This document shows, piece after piece, positions 1-11,464 of a stretch of 64,000 nucleotides of DNA. The notes under the pieces were generated by a model. The model was not told the origin of the DNA and made no database searches. It was given only the letters and a program-made list of their open reading frames with translations. Source of the DNA: Mesodorylaimus sp. YZB2_4. Its lineage: Eukaryota > Nematoda > Enoplea > Dorylaimida > Dorylaimidae. The DNA lies in assembly GCA_030248295.1 (NCBI GenBank), contig JASANH010001234.1, forward strand, positions 310,001 to 374,000, read 5' to 3'. The position numbers were made by a program, and so were the translations under genes. How positions within the stretch are numbered: the first letter of the stretch is position 1; every line of letters starts with the position of its first letter.

Positions 1-1819
1 CGTGTGCCATGACAATCATGTCGTGTGCGTTACGCTACCTTTGCCCTGTTAGGCCCAAGTCAACATTGGGTACAAGTCATGCTGACTGGTTCCCTTGTCT
101 TCTTTTGTTTTGTGAATTACACTGTTAACCTGATGCTGGTATCTTAGTCAGTCTCACCTCTATGCCTTCTCCTGCGCGGTGCGGTCGAGTAAACAACATC
201 AAGGTATCGACTTGTGAGACGAGGTCTTACAGCCTCCCTATTTGTCCATGAAGGGAGATAAAGGACGAGCCACAGCAAGGCGCGGAGAACTTCACGTTCA
301 CTCACTGGGAATCAAACCCAGGCCCATCGGTTGCAAGTGTAATAGGCGGCATAGCCCCAGAGTGAAGAAGATACTACGGGGAGCGGATGGTCTCAAAATC
401 CCTCCAGGCAGGTCTCCTAGTCGTAAGAGCCAGAGACATCAACCCGACGGGTTTCAGCCTCGCCTGGAGGAGCGTATCGAGCGGCCAACGAAGGCAACTG
501 ATACGCTGTATGCCAAGGCCAGTCAAGGCAACCACATACACTACTTTCTCCACAGGCCAAACACACCTACTACACCAGTTGTGCCAAGTAAACCGCGACA
601 GATGCCTTTGACCATTACACCAGTGCGAACTCGGCAGCGTGAGGGTCATGGCGAGTATGAGACGATTATTGATCCCCTTGACTGGGAGACGTCAACCCCT
701 CGAGTTGATGTTTCAGCGGCAAGACTTTCCTTGCTTCACTCGGAATGCAACCAAAGAGCAGTGGGCGTTGGAAGAGAATGCGACCAGCCAAATTCAGAGA
801 AAAAAACTTGGACTGGAGGAAGGTAAGTCTTTGGGGGAGGGCCGTTTTGCCTATAGCCACCCAGAAGCCAAACCTTCTAAGCTAGGCTACGTGGGACCAA
901 TACACACAGCGCCGTCGCTCTGTCCGTCTCCACACGAGGGCTTCCTGGCCTGCACACTGACTTCCTTGGACGATGGAGGGTGCTCGACAGCCGAGACTTC
1001 CGTCTCCACTCGGTGCACCCCGACGTTACTGGGTGAGTCCCCACGGCCTGACGTGCAAGGTCAGCGAGGATTTATGGTTCGCAAACCGACCTCCTTCACC
1101 GGGGATTGCATCAAGGACAAGCCCAGGCCACTCGCTCCTAAGCAATACGGGTGGACGAATGCTGAACCGCCTGCAACATCGCGGCCGCCAAATGCAAGTC
1201 TCTCGACTATACCTTCGGCTGAAATGTCAACCCGAGAGGTTGACGTCTCCCAGCCGCGAGAGATCGATAATTCTCTCCCACTCGCCATGGCCTACCAGAC
1301 ATGAGAGTTACATTCCTCCCATCGACAGAAGTAGCGGCGACCCCATCGCTATTCCTGGAAGGAAGACCTCCCCCTCCGACCTCTCACTGCCTCCGCAGTG
1401 CAGACAGTACAGGGACCAGCTGGCTAGGCTGCCCATACCGGTGCTGGTCTAAACGCCCTAGACCGTGACGAAACTGGTCGCACACAACGTATCACGGGGA
1501 CTTACACCACTATCAACGGATGGCCCCAAGGTCCGTGACGCCAACGTAACCAAGCCTGGCAGGCGCAAAAGGAAGGGTTGCTGACCAAAGACGGCGGGAC
1601 AAAAATTCCAACTGGAGCAGGCAAGTCGTACGACTATACCAACGGTTGAAACATCAACCCGTGAGGATGACGTTTCCCAGCCTGCAGAGATCAATTACCC
1701 TCTTCCACTCGCCATGGGCCCCAAGCTGTAAGTTACAGGAGTTTTCACCCATCCTCTCCCACGCCCGCCAATCGGACGCTGCCCCCCCCCCATGCAGTAA
1801 ATAGTCAAACTTTGCTCAC
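1..1819. repeat. Cluster of dispersed repeats in or beyond the last visible IBTK intron
   Basis: No exon is recognisable here. About 341-583 is a repeat A copy (also at 37985-38185 and 63216-63452). Repeat B copies lie at 640-745 (+), 1196-1310 (-) and 1615-1730 (-); all share a block reading GTTGATGTTTCAGCCG or its complement. A repeat F copy at about 905-1150 is shared with 18250-18535. A run of ten C lies at 1786-1795. The open frames crossing this block (for example 639-1304) follow the repeats and are not genes. Confidence 0.7.
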
Positions 1820-3018
1820 CTTTCACATTCTTATGCAAAGTGATCAAATGAGGCGCCGTGACATACTCGGCTACCGATTGTACGCCCAATTGCCGATGCT
1901 GATTTCCGCCCCATGCCCACGCCGAACCATTGGCAGTTACGACGACCGTGTGCTCGTCACCGACGGCCACGTTCACACATCGATCGTTGTTGGGGATCTT
2001 GACTTGCGTGGGCACAGTACGATCATTCGTATCCGAATGGCCTAGCCTTCCGAACGAGCCGTGCCCGCAAGTGTAGATCGCTCCGTCCATAGTCAAAAAT
2101 GCAGTATGCCATTTCGACATGGCCACCTGAAAAGATGGGAACAACGTCAATCTAAAAATTGATTAAAAGAATAAACGAACTTTTTCAACTGAAAAACCTC
2201 GTCGAGAAAAAAAATCGACCAGTTCTGGAATCGTGCGTTCTTTCGGTACCCGATGGCCAAGATTCGATGTCACGTTTTCACCGCACGAGTATACTTCGGT
2301 TGGTCCTAAAACAGATCGCGTAAAAGCTGCTGCATCTTTTTGCCAAACAGTCCCATCACGATAGAATAGATTGCGATCAAGATACACGCACAAAAACTTA
2401 AGCCTAGAGCGGGATTCGAACCCGCGTCCCAAGGATTACTCTAGCGTGGCAACCACATACCTTTCAGACTAAACCAGTCCGTTCGACCATCTCCTTGAGC
2501 TGTCACTTGTCGATAGGCTGTCGGAAAAGACACACTACCAATGCCTTGATCTCGTCGAACAATGTCCAATGGACTCAAGCCTTCACGATCAAGAATAGTC
2601 AACGAGGCGTCGCGCTAAAAAATTGAAATTGATTTCAATAACAAAAGAACAAAAATTATGAGCTTACATCAATAAGAGCTTGGGCACTGGCCAATTGACC
2701 ATGTAATAAAGCCCTATGCAAAGGAGTGTATCCCGATTCCACGTCTTTGGCATCGACCTCCGCCGCGAATTCGTCCAATAACCACTCCAATATTCCGATT
2801 CGTCCATGGCAACTTGCGGCCCAATGAACCAATGTCCGTCCTCCGAGATGATCAATCGATCGAGGGAAATTGCAACAATTTAATGCCAAATATGTCTTTA
2901 ACTGATCGTCGTTGATCGATGACGATTTCGTGATGGCTGATGCCAATTGCGATGCGTGTTGTTGAGATCGACATCGCCACGTACATGAGCGATGAGTAGC
3001 GAATAGTTGAGACGTCAT
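1820..3018 (-). CDS. IBTK: IBTK homologue (ankyrin/RCC1 part), 3' end outside window
   Basis: Inhibitor of Bruton tyrosine kinase family: in vertebrates a BTB-containing CUL3 adaptor with N-terminal ankyrin repeats followed by RCC1 repeats. Four exons are readable on the minus strand: 3018-2668, 2614-2461, 2305-2181 and 2126-1820. They join in phase with GT-AG introns (the third is 54 nt). Exon 1 carries ankyrin motifs (GGRTLVHWAASCHGRIGILE, then ESGYTPLHRALLHG). Exon 2 holds DREGLSPLDIV. Exons 3-4 hold RCC1 signatures (GPTEVYSCGENVTSNLGH, CGHGSFGRLGH, VAVGDEHTVVVTANG). The domain order and many residues match the start of vertebrate IBTK. The ATG at 3018 gives an N-terminus of similar length. 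The last visible exon ends at a good donor (AAAG/GTGAGC), and nothing between 1 and 1819 resembles the remaining RCC1 or BTB domains. The gene therefore continues past the left edge or is truncated. Family assignment is firm; completeness is unknown. Confidence 0.88.
2402..2447 (-). other. tRNA 3'-half-like hairpin in IBTK intron 2
   Basis: Inside the 155-nt intron between IBTK exons 2 and 3, the minus strand contains a perfect T-arm (GCGGG, loop TTCGAAT, CCCGC). It is enclosed by a 5-bp outer stem (CTAGA/TCTAG) and followed shortly by TTTTT. The T-loop fits a Pol III B-box. I find no matching anticodon arm or acceptor stem. The A-box-like bases upstream lie in coding exon 2. It is best read as a tRNA-derived remnant related to the SINE family in this window, not a functional tRNA. 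Confidence 0.4.
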
Positions 3019-5078
3019 GTAAATCTTGTTCCTTCACCAAAATTGAGCAAAGCTTGGGAAAATGGGGCGATAATGCGCGACCCCCGACGAGGCTCGAATG
3101 AGCGAATGAACGTCTGACTGGAACTCTTTAATACGCCATGGGCATGTTTTGTAGGGCCTAAATTTAAGCATTGCGTAACGAGAAGCAAACGAAAAATGAG
3201 GAAAATTGGTTTAGGCCTACCTGGGTTAGATAATAGAAGTTTGCACGAAAAAAGGGTTAATGGCGAAGATATATTGAGACATTAATGTTTTGTCAGTGCA
3301 AAAAAATACGAGAAGTCGGAATCGATTGCACAAGCGGTTATTCGCGTTGTTCAATTTTTGTGGATAACCGATGTCCGATCGCCGAGCCTCCCTTTGCCGT
3401 TCGGGCTACTGTAGCCGTGACGCAGTCTGAGACGCAGGTACAGTCCTACTGCAAGCAAATTTGAAGTAGAGGCAAATTTAAACTGAGCTCTCACTGCTTT
3501 TAGACAATTTTTTCGAAATTTTCAGCGATAATTTGATTTTTGTCAGCGACAACTTTGAAGAGAAAAATGTGCTCCATCGATTGGATGCATTTGTTCTGCT
3601 TTTATTAGTTTCTAAGAATTTTTAACTTCGAAAAGTAACGAAAAATCTTTGAGAAAAATTGAAAACGCAAAATCAAGCCATCAAACCACTTCTTAAATAT
3701 AGAACACGTTTTTTTCTACAAATTATCACTTGCGTTAATGCATGTTATCGTGAGAATTTCGAGACAATTCCCTGAAAGTACCGATTATGTGATTTTGGCG
3801 TGTTTTTATCACGAAAGGGGGTTTGCAAAGACTTCTTCACTGATTAGCCAACTGCCCTAGCCACACCTTGCAAGAATTTCAGGCTCCCTCAAAGGATGAA
3901 GGTGCCTTTATATACTTGCTCATGCATGCACCGCTCAGAATGGTCCATGATTTTCAGGTTTGAGGCATACTTTACAGAGCGCCCTTCAGCGAATACTGTA
4001 TAACAGTAGAAAGGTTCACAAAAACAGGAGGAGAATTCTGGCTCTCTTCTCTGATCCAGCGTGGCAGTATAAACGCTCACTAATCAAGCGTGCTGTCCGG
4101 CAGCGCGCGCATAAAAGAAGAAGAAGAATGAAGAATGAAGATATAGTGGCACCTTGGAACCCACCGTACTGTACACAGCAGAAGGACCTTGTGTAAAGTT
4201 CAGATCATCATTGTGCGGGCGTCGGGCGTGCAGTCAGGTCGGGTCGACTGCGCTTTGGTCAAGTGCTCCTACGTCATCAAAGTGCAAATGCACCAACTTG
4301 CTCAAAAGTTAAAATTTAAAAAAGACTTCGCCATATTTTTAAAAATGAACTGCATCGTAATTCTAAAAAAGGACTGTATGTCTAAGAAACAACTGCACAT
4401 AATTTGTATGGCATCGCGCTCACATCCAGATCGTCAAACTCTGCTTATCTGCTCTCGCAATATCTCTAGCTCTCTGCATGATGTCGTGAATGCCACGGCA
4501 TAGTTTCAAGTTGTTGTGCTGCTTCTGCCAAGAAAAATGTTCTAAAACATGTCTCCAGGTTCCACTAGACAAACTTCTGAGAATTTGTTCTCAGAGTGGG
4601 GCCACTAGGGTCTACTCTCAGGAGGATTGTTCTTGGTCTATTTTCGCGAAATTAGAGGTCAGATCGGTCTGGAACTCATCGTCAGATTTGTTTTCTATCT
4701 CTGGTGCGGCCGCAAGAAATGAACAAAAAAATGTTTAGAATCATTCTCTGACCAGGAGCGCCCGCGGCCTGAGAGCGTGAGCAGATCGTCAGTTTTTCAT
4801 CCAAGAGAACCCAAGAAAAACACGTGTCCCTTATTGCTATGTCACCATTCTAGTTTTCCTATCTGGCCTACAATGGACCTTGGACCCGCTTAGATAAATA
4901 ATGAGGCCATTCTGGACAAGGAAACTGGACTTTTTTGTCAAGGAACTGGTTTTAATGCATTGGTTCATTTTCGACGGGAATCTGAAACTTACTTTTACGC
5001 TCAGTGAACCATTCAAATGTCGTCAAACCCGGGAGCTCGCATGCGGCAGGTTGGGCGAGGTATCAATTAATTAATCAT
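3019..5078. other. Intergenic, no gene recognised
   Basis: Upstream of IBTK and of unknown content. The first 200 bases probably include the IBTK 5' UTR. 3490-3800 is AT-rich. 3900-4740 has several open frames without compositional or family support. No RNA gene or clear repeat was seen. Confidence 0.5.
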
Positions 5079-5143
5079 TTTGCTTTTGGCCCGGCGAGTC
5101 GGCTTGGACGAGTTCTCCCACGGCGGTCGGTAAGTCTACTTTA
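5079..5143 (+). repeat. 65-bp direct duplication, copy 1
   Basis: Sixty-five bases starting TTTGCTTTTGGCCCGGCGAG are repeated without a mismatch at 6303-6367. The block ends with GGTCG/GTAAGTCTAC, which looks like a splice donor. Sequence after it stays loosely similar between the copies for about 30 bases. The second copy is 273 bases upstream of the ASPM-like ATG, so the unit may be a duplicated 5' UTR exon or promoter-proximal segment (inference). Confidence 0.75.
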
Positions 5144-5224
5144 TAATAGAAAAGTAAACTCAGGGTCGAAATTTTTTCATGTTAGGCCTACACACCGATT
5201 ATCGACCGATCCACCGATCCGGGC

Positions 5225-5310
5225 CAGATCGGTTTGGGGGAACCGACTCAAGCTGTGGGTCGGCCGGATCGGAATTTTGAATTCCCGCTAAAATATCTTC
5301 TCTGGCGCCC
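5225..5310 (+). repeat. Short dispersed repeat shared with 50195-50280
   Basis: The block around GGATCGGAATTTTGAATTC followed by AAAATAT and CTGGC recurs at 50195-50280 with scattered differences. Two copies in one window suggest a moderately repeated family. No coding or tRNA-like feature is seen in it. Confidence 0.5.
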
Positions 5311-5701
5311 AGTCATGTCTTCATGCAGGCAGCTAGGATCGACACTTCAACCCACTGGACTGGCCGCCCATGCGTGACATCGACGTTTTTTTTGCAAGTT
5401 TCGACGCCATCCACCTTCTGTCCACATAGGAGTGCGGGGGCCCATTTGGCTTGTGAGAAGCTGATTGGGGGCAACCCTGACTGAAACGCCTCACTTCTAT
5501 TCTGGCTGAAGACGTCAGTCTAGGAAGCCCGTTCTCAGAGAACTGGCTGTGGGCGATTCACCAGGAATTCAATTGGAGGTGGAAGTGGTGCCCTCGATTG
5601 AGAAAACTGGTCCTAATTGCTGTTCCGGATAATAGAGGGCCTCCGTTCATGCCCTTTATCATCCGGAAACGCTGATTCTGGCGCAGGATGCCCTCGGCGG
5701 T
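5311..5701. other. Intergenic, nothing recognised
   Basis: Between the short repeat and the TIR element I see no coding similarity, RNA gene or repeat with a second copy in the window. Confidence 0.4.
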
Positions 5702-5880
5702 GGGCACTTTTGTACTTTGCTCCCCAGTAGGCTTAGGGATAGGCCGGATATAGGCTTAGTCTTAGCCTATGGCTTAGGCTGGCTAGGATAGGCTGGATTT
5801 GGGCTTAGTCTTAGCCTTAGGCTTATTAGGCTAGGATGGACTGGATTCAAGAGATTGGGGAACAAAGTGCAAAGGCGCCC
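5702..5880. mobile_element. MITE-like TIR element with TTAGGC-rich interior
   Basis: The left end (GGGCACTTTTGTACTTTGCT...) and right end (...AACAAAGTGCAAAGGCGCCC) are imperfect inverted repeats of about 25 bases. The interior is a degenerate array of GGCTTAG/TTAGGC words. It is the same family as 17138-17356 (perfect ends) and about 14577-14777. No transposase is encoded, as expected for a non-autonomous element. Confidence 0.6.
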
Positions 5881-6302
5881 GGCGGTGATGCTCTAGCGGA
5901 GCAGCTACAAGTGAGGCCGTCAGAGGGAGCCTGCCATGTGAGTTGATCGCCACACACACTGCCGCGCCCGTCAATGACTGCTGGCTGGCAACTGGCAAAA
6001 CCCATAGGAAATTGGGGTAGGTGGGGGCCAAAAGCCCAAAAAAATTTAAAAAGCTGTCCTCATACCGGCCACCTCCCACTCTAAGAAGTCAACTCTAGAA
6101 GCGAAACGGGATATTGCAGGTGCAGTTACACAGTACAAATTTGTGAAATTCCACGCTGTCCCTCAGACAGCATGAGGCAAGGGACGAGCACGTTACCTTA
6201 GTCCTAAAGTTCTCCTCCCATGTCCGCTTTTGCCCGAAATCCGTCAGCCCCTTCTCCCTGACTGTGGGTGTCTCTTATCGATGGTTATCGATCGAAGATC
6301 AC
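5881..6302. other. Intergenic between the TIR element and duplication copy 2
   Basis: Nothing recognisable: no coding similarity, RNA gene or repeat with another copy in the window. Confidence 0.4.
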
Positions 6303-6367
6303 TTTGCTTTTGGCCCGGCGAGTCGGCTTGGACGAGTTCTCCCACGGCGGTCGGTAAGTCTACTTTA
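6303..6367 (+). repeat. 65-bp direct duplication, copy 2 (possible 5' UTR exon of ASPM)
   Basis: Exact copy of 5079-5143. It ends in a donor-like GTCG/GTAAGT. An acceptor-like pyrimidine tract ending GTCTAG lies just before the ASPM start codon region, at about 6624. Together these could frame a short 5' UTR intron. This is inferred from sequence only. Confidence 0.45.
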
Positions 6368-6639
6368 AAATAGATAAGTAAATCCAAGGCCGAAATTTTT
6401 TAAAATTTTTTCCCTTTCAATCACCGATAATCGGATCAATCGATGTGTTGGCCTATGATTTACAGTATCTTTCCTATGATGATCTGCATAGGCAAAGGTA
6501 TCTCATAAGAAAAGATAAAAGATCAAAAAATTAGGGATACAGTACATCTTTTCTAACTTTCGCAGATTCGTTCTTATCGTGTCGAATCAAGACCGATCAA
6601 GTGTTTCTTTTTTGATTACGTCTAGGCGTGTTGCTACAG

Positions 6640-9600
6640 ATGGAGGACGAAAACGAAAATTCCATTGTGTTTAAAGTCCCTGTGAAATCGGCGGCAAAGC
6701 ACTGCGAACACGGCCACGACATTTCTTCCAATGACGACAAATCAGCAGCGTTCGAATTGGTCGTGAACGATGCAGATAACAGTCTTCGCGACCCGTTTAT
6801 TCTCGATTCAGTGATGTCTGTTGGCGACTACTTCCCACACGACGATTGCAGAGAAGTAAGCGAAACGATAAATTTTGTAAAACAAGTTTTACAGTGGGAG
6901 GCAACCAACCTGTGTCCATTATCGAACAAAATACGTCAGAGCGCTTGTTAGGGAACCCTTAATTTTAGGAGGGGTACCAGGGGTCTCTGGATTATAGTCC
7001 GATACAGCAGAGCAGCGATGATCGGGCACACAAGTTAGGAAAACATTAGGTGGGAGGATGCGTTTGGAAGACCAAAATTCAAAGAATCCAGAGAACTAAA
7101 ATAGGATTTTCGAGTCTTGTCCTTGTTATCCTTTTTCACACTCTCCCCTGCTCGTGACTTATCCCGGTCTTTAAAAGGGTTGAAAAATTGGTTGAACTCT
7201 CGCCCGGGCTTTCCTTGACCAGCATTGTGGTTATATCCTCACCCCACAGAGTATGCCCCCTGATAGCTTACAAGCATCAGAATCATCTCTGACTGACACT
7301 CTCCGGCTGAAGTAGGTGAACAGTAGGTGGCAGTAACTGCTCCTTTGCTTGCAGGCTGTAGAAGAAGCTGCCGCTGGTCGTAGCGGCGCTGCTGCAGTTA
7401 GTCAGCCTGGGTGGCGATGCACTTCAAGGGAATGTCGCTTGGAGAAGGGAACACAGGTAAACTATTCTGATTAAGCGCGTCAATCATTCCTTAATTAGGA
7501 CTCGGGTTTTAGACCCTGATCGAGTACGAGACCCAGCGAAGAATGGCTGCTCAGCGAATCGCTGCTTGGTGGAAACAGATTTCGGTGCGTCGCCAGGAGG
7601 AAAAGGTAGTACTGTACAGTAGATTAGTCGGTGATTGCTGTGGTCAATGATTCGATCGTTTTTGGCCTTGGCCGAAGAACGTGACTGTCAGGCCATTGCT
7701 GCCGTCAAGATACAGTCGTTATTGAAGGCTGCGGAAGGCGAACGAAAGGTCGAAGAAGACGAACGAAAGGCTGTGGGAGCCAAGCGGCAGGCTTTGGACG
7801 AAGAACGACAGGCGATGGAAGCCGAAAGAAAGATTTTAGAAGAAGAACGAAAGGCTGTGGAAGCCGAACGACAAGCGATAGAAGCTGAGCGAAAGGCTTT
7901 GAAAGAAGAAAGGCAACGGCGAACCTCTGCTGCCACAAAAATCCAGTCGTTTTGGAAGGGCTATTTAGTGCGTCGAATGATCGCTCAACGGGAAGACGAC
8001 GCTAGGCGTCAAGTAGCCGCCACTCGGATTCAGGTACAGTGACTGATCTGATCGTGAGGCTGGGTCCGCAGTGTGCTCGAAACCAGGGCTTCCGCCTTGA
8101 CTGGCGATTCGTCAGTCGAGGCAGAGTCGTCAGTCTTCATCATCGTGAGTCGTTCCTCGTGCGAATAGCCTTCGATTAGGAAAACCCGAGTGATGTGGAG
8201 TCAGGACCCTGAACAATGACTTGGGTATTGAGGGAGGACTTACTAACCGAATGCGGAAAGGCGAGGTAAGGATTGACCGGCCAGGTCAGATGAGACTGCC
8301 CCTTAGCTGACGAGTATCATCGGGCACTCTATCTCTCCCCTCCCCATTGGGAGATCTAGCCTGACTTGTCATTGGTTGGCGAGCTGAATTAGTGGCTCCA
8401 TGGCTCTGCTCGAGCCTCTCTTTGAGGCAGGTCTCCTGACAGTCGATAATTACTGCGGTAGCTTAGCTTAGGCTATCTCTAGCTGGCTTAGGCTTGGGCT
8501 TAGGTCTTTCTGTTTCTGGTGGGGCTGACATAATGTGTTTGTACCCCGTAAGATGCACCTATAAGTATAATATTTTTAGTTCATTTTCGAAATAGAGATG
8601 GTGTGTATCAATGACTTCCTTCCATGAGGTGTCTACTGATCACATGTCACCCGAACCTAGTCAAATGCCAATAACTTTAATCATTGAATAGTTTGTAGGG
8701 TTGCACATTCTTGACCTGATACGCGTTCGCACGTTCAGGCATTCGTATTCTTGAAAGCATAGCACATCGTGTGCATGCCCTGATTACCTTGATTTATCGA
8801 TTGATTTGCAGGCAGCGTGGCGTGGCTTACTTTTCCGTCGGAATCCGAATAACTTCCCTGCTGTTTTCGAGCAGGTTCGACAGCGATTGATCATTGCAAA
8901 CACTGCGGCTACTGAAGATAAGACCGTGGGCGAGCGCACTCGCAACGGATTGCGTTGGCTACTCGAGCGGCAGAGTTTGACGACGATCAGACGCGGCTTG
9001 ATGGAATTAGGTAAGAGCCAAGCTAGCATGCCGGATTTATCTCGGCGACTTACTCTGTCTTATTGCAGATGTGGTCACTCGTCTCTCGCCAAAAAGTTGC
9101 ACAGACCTGGTGGAAAGCGGGGGCGTACAGGTTCTTTTTGAACTGATCAATCAGATGAACAAAAGCGTCGCGTCGCAAGAAATTACGTTATTGGCAGTAT
9201 CGGTGTTGTTGAATTTTGCCAAGGTGCGTTTGGAATGTTAAATTTCTACTGTTGAAATCACACCATCTGTTTTCATTTCAGTTCAAAGCGACCCGGGCGC
9301 CGATATGCGAGGTCGACCAATGGTTCCAGAAACTAGTCGCTGTGATGTGGAGATTCAGATTGGAAAGCGATTCGAGACCAGTCTTTACGAAATCAGCGAT
9401 GATTCTCATCATCATGTACGACGTTCCTGCTGCAGCTGCCAGCATCAGTGGTAGCAAGATGGCGCTTCGAAAACTGCGGCAGATCCGAGACGAATGTTCA
9501 AAACTCGAACAGCGCCGTAAAGATGCCGAGAAACAAGAGTAAGTCGAAACGGGCTGGAGGTTTGAGCGTGAGAATGTGGCCAGGAAATGGAGGTCAGGAA

Positions 9601-10141
9601 GTCCAGGTCCAGGATGTCCTGATTAGTTTTGGTCACCCAGACAGAAGTTTTCGAAGTCCCTAAAAAGCAGGAAATGCCAGCGATTCCAATAGAGATAAGT
9701 GGCTTTTATAAGCTTTATCGTTCCAACAAGCTTTCAAGCTAGGCAGTATCAGGAATGTTCGAAAAAGTCAGGAGGGAGATCAGCTGCCAAAACCCGGTCT
9801 TATGGTGTTTCGTTGTTTTCCAAAAACAGGGTCGAAACTTTTGAGAAAATTTTACTCAAATCTCTAGATTAGTCACCGACCCCGTTTTGGACACTAGCTG
9901 GGGTCTGTAAAAGTGTGTCCGCTTCATCATTTCTTATTCTTCCAGAATGTTGAAAAAGTGGGGCAAGGCGGCCGTCATGGTGACCAAGAAACACACTGGA
10001 CCCGAACAACGTCCGCCATGGGAAGGCGAGCCCGTCGGCTTCGTCCCCGACTGGGTGGTGACTCGAACGAAGCCGAATGAGGACGTGACAAGACCTGAAG
10101 CAATCGATAGGCTTCATCACGTTTATCAAGGAAAGTTTTAA
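6640..10141 (+). CDS. ASPM: ASPM/abnormal spindle-like protein, reduced form
   Basis: ASPM proteins act at spindle poles and microtubule minus ends. Eight exons join in phase: 6640-6855, 7355-7456, 7513-7605, 7692-8033, 8812-9010, 9069-9223, 9282-9538 and 9946-10141, giving about 519 residues. IQ calmodulin-binding motifs lie in exons 3-5 (AAQRIAAWWKQISVRRQ, AAVKIQSLLK, SAATKIQSFWKGYLVRR, AATRIQAAWRGLLFRR). The C-terminal region is diagnostic: TVGERTRNGLRWLL, then DVVTRLSPKSCTDLVESGG, then LLAVSVLLNFAK, and a PDWV block near the end; all have counterparts in vertebrate ASPM. There is no calponin-homology or ASH domain, and only four IQ motifs, against dozens in human ASPM (3477 residues). Exons 1-2 have no known domain and are less certain. 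An acceptor-like AG lies 15 bases before the ATG. AATAAA near 10494 may be its polyA signal. The C-terminal identity is firm; the true 5' end is not. Confidence 0.82.
7728..7916 (+). repeat. In-frame 21-bp repeat (nine 7-residue units) in ASPM
   Basis: Nine consecutive 7-codon units encode variants of A-x-E-A-E-R-K/Q (for example AMEAERK, ILEEERK, AVEAERQ, AIEAERK, ALKEERQ). They sit between two IQ motifs. The alternation of acidic and basic residues is typical of a single alpha-helix or coiled coil. Frame and length are preserved, so the array is translated. Confidence 0.8.
8458..8510 (+). repeat. Short TTAGGC/GCTTAG-rich patch in ASPM intron
   Basis: A short degenerate array of GCTTAGGCT words resembles the interior of the TIR elements at 5702 and 17138. 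I see no flanking inverted ends, so it is probably a decayed fragment. It lies in the 778-nt intron 8034-8811, which otherwise holds nothing I recognise. Confidence 0.4.
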
Positions 10142-10800
10142 TGCCAGTCACGTTTTTTGGTCTGGTTTTTTTAGAGCTAACGTTTGTTCAGGCCAAAATG
10201 ATTTCGCAGTTTTGTAACTTTAGTGAAGAGGTAGCTAAGTAAATCTGCTTTGGGACCATCTCTCTCTTCTAATCAGCATGTTAAGATCAGCAGCTGTCAG
10301 TCCAAGTGAGAATGAGGGACCCGTAGCAACCGCAGCTGGCTGCTGGCCTGCCTGTCACTGGCGCATTGTATTTTGCCCCTTACCAGGGATGCATGCGCAG
10401 CTACATGCATACAGCCGAAAGCAATTTATCGAAAATTGGGACTGTGGAGACTCAGAATCCCATTGTGCGCAAATTAGTACTTCTCCAGCAAAAATAAACT
10501 GCAGTGCAACTGTCGGTCATTGCGCCAGTACTGAATAGTCACCATCATTCAGAGGCTTCTTCGGTTTCACGACTGTTATGATGTACGACAAATTTACGCT
10601 CACGGGACAACGTGTTCAGGCTGATCTTACAGGAGTGTTGGAGTCAGGCGTCATGCTGTCCATCATTGTCACTGTCCGCCAATTTTTTGTCGCCTCGCTG
10701 ATTTCGGATGGGGACTCCTGAATCGACGTGCACTCGGGTGCAAGCCGGTGGCCCAAGGTCTTGTATAGCCCAAGGCTGATCCTGCAGGGTGTCGATCACT
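10142..10800. other. ASPM 3' flank and intergenic
   Basis: Probably contains the ASPM 3' UTR (AATAAA near 10494). The open frame at 10278-10538 has no coding character. Nothing else is recognised. Confidence 0.45.
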
Positions 10801-11290
10801 AGGATCCTAACACATAACCCTGGGATAACACAGCCACTCAGGCAGGTATGCCGTGCCCCTGGGCGCCTGCAACAGCTCTGTGCAATGATACACTAGCATG
10901 GCTGCTGGTCGAATGCACCCGCTGGCCAACAGGTCCACTGTCGATGGCGAAGTAAGATTCCGGTCAACCAGAGGATCCTTTGGAGCCCAGGAATGCGCAG
11001 TGATCATACTCGCACATAAATCAAGTCCCTGCCCTACCTTCTACCAATATGAAATAAAGAAAAGCGACGACCACAGAGGCTGTGTTAGCCGAAGGCCATG
11101 GATGGCGCTCTGCACAACAAGCCTGCTAAACGGGTTGGACAAGCACGAAGGGTGGCTTCCCACGAATTCAGAAAAATTGGACGAAAACGAATCGAGCGAG
11201 CGGAATCAAGTGGGAGCTCTGATCTCTCCCAGGATCCTGCTCTGATACTGTCATGGCTCCTTCCTACCGAGCCAACGCTGTTATTTGTGC
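10800..11290 (+). repeat. Repeat C, copy 1
   Basis: Shares long colinear blocks with 19900-20580. Examples are CTGGCTGCTGGTCGAATGCACCC, shown here only in part (GGCTGCTGGTCGAATGCACC), a GATCCT-flanked segment, and a distal block around AGCTC(C/T)GATCTC(A/T)CCCA. A partial copy lies at 16585-16720. No coding capacity or TIR was recognised. Probably a dispersed non-autonomous element or fragment. Confidence 0.6.
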
Positions 11291-11464
11291 AGTCAGCAAG
11301 CAAAATCAAATGGTCTGACGGGCATGTAAGCATTTGCCATACCAAGATGCCCAGCTGCAAGGCTGGGCGACCTACAATATTATTAATCTGCTTTAGGACC
11401 CGATACATATGCTTCGCGGCGCCCAATGCCACGGGAACATCATATCGTGCAAAGGTGTGACCCT

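Noticed and set aside
639..1304. 221-codon open frame
   Set aside because: It runs through repeats A, B and F, on which the other strand is also open; no domain or splice context.
2398..2500. Functional tRNA-Ser/Leu on the minus strand
   Set aside because: The A-box-like part is IBTK coding sequence (the exon ends at the donor AAAG/GTATGT), and acceptor and anticodon stems do not pair.
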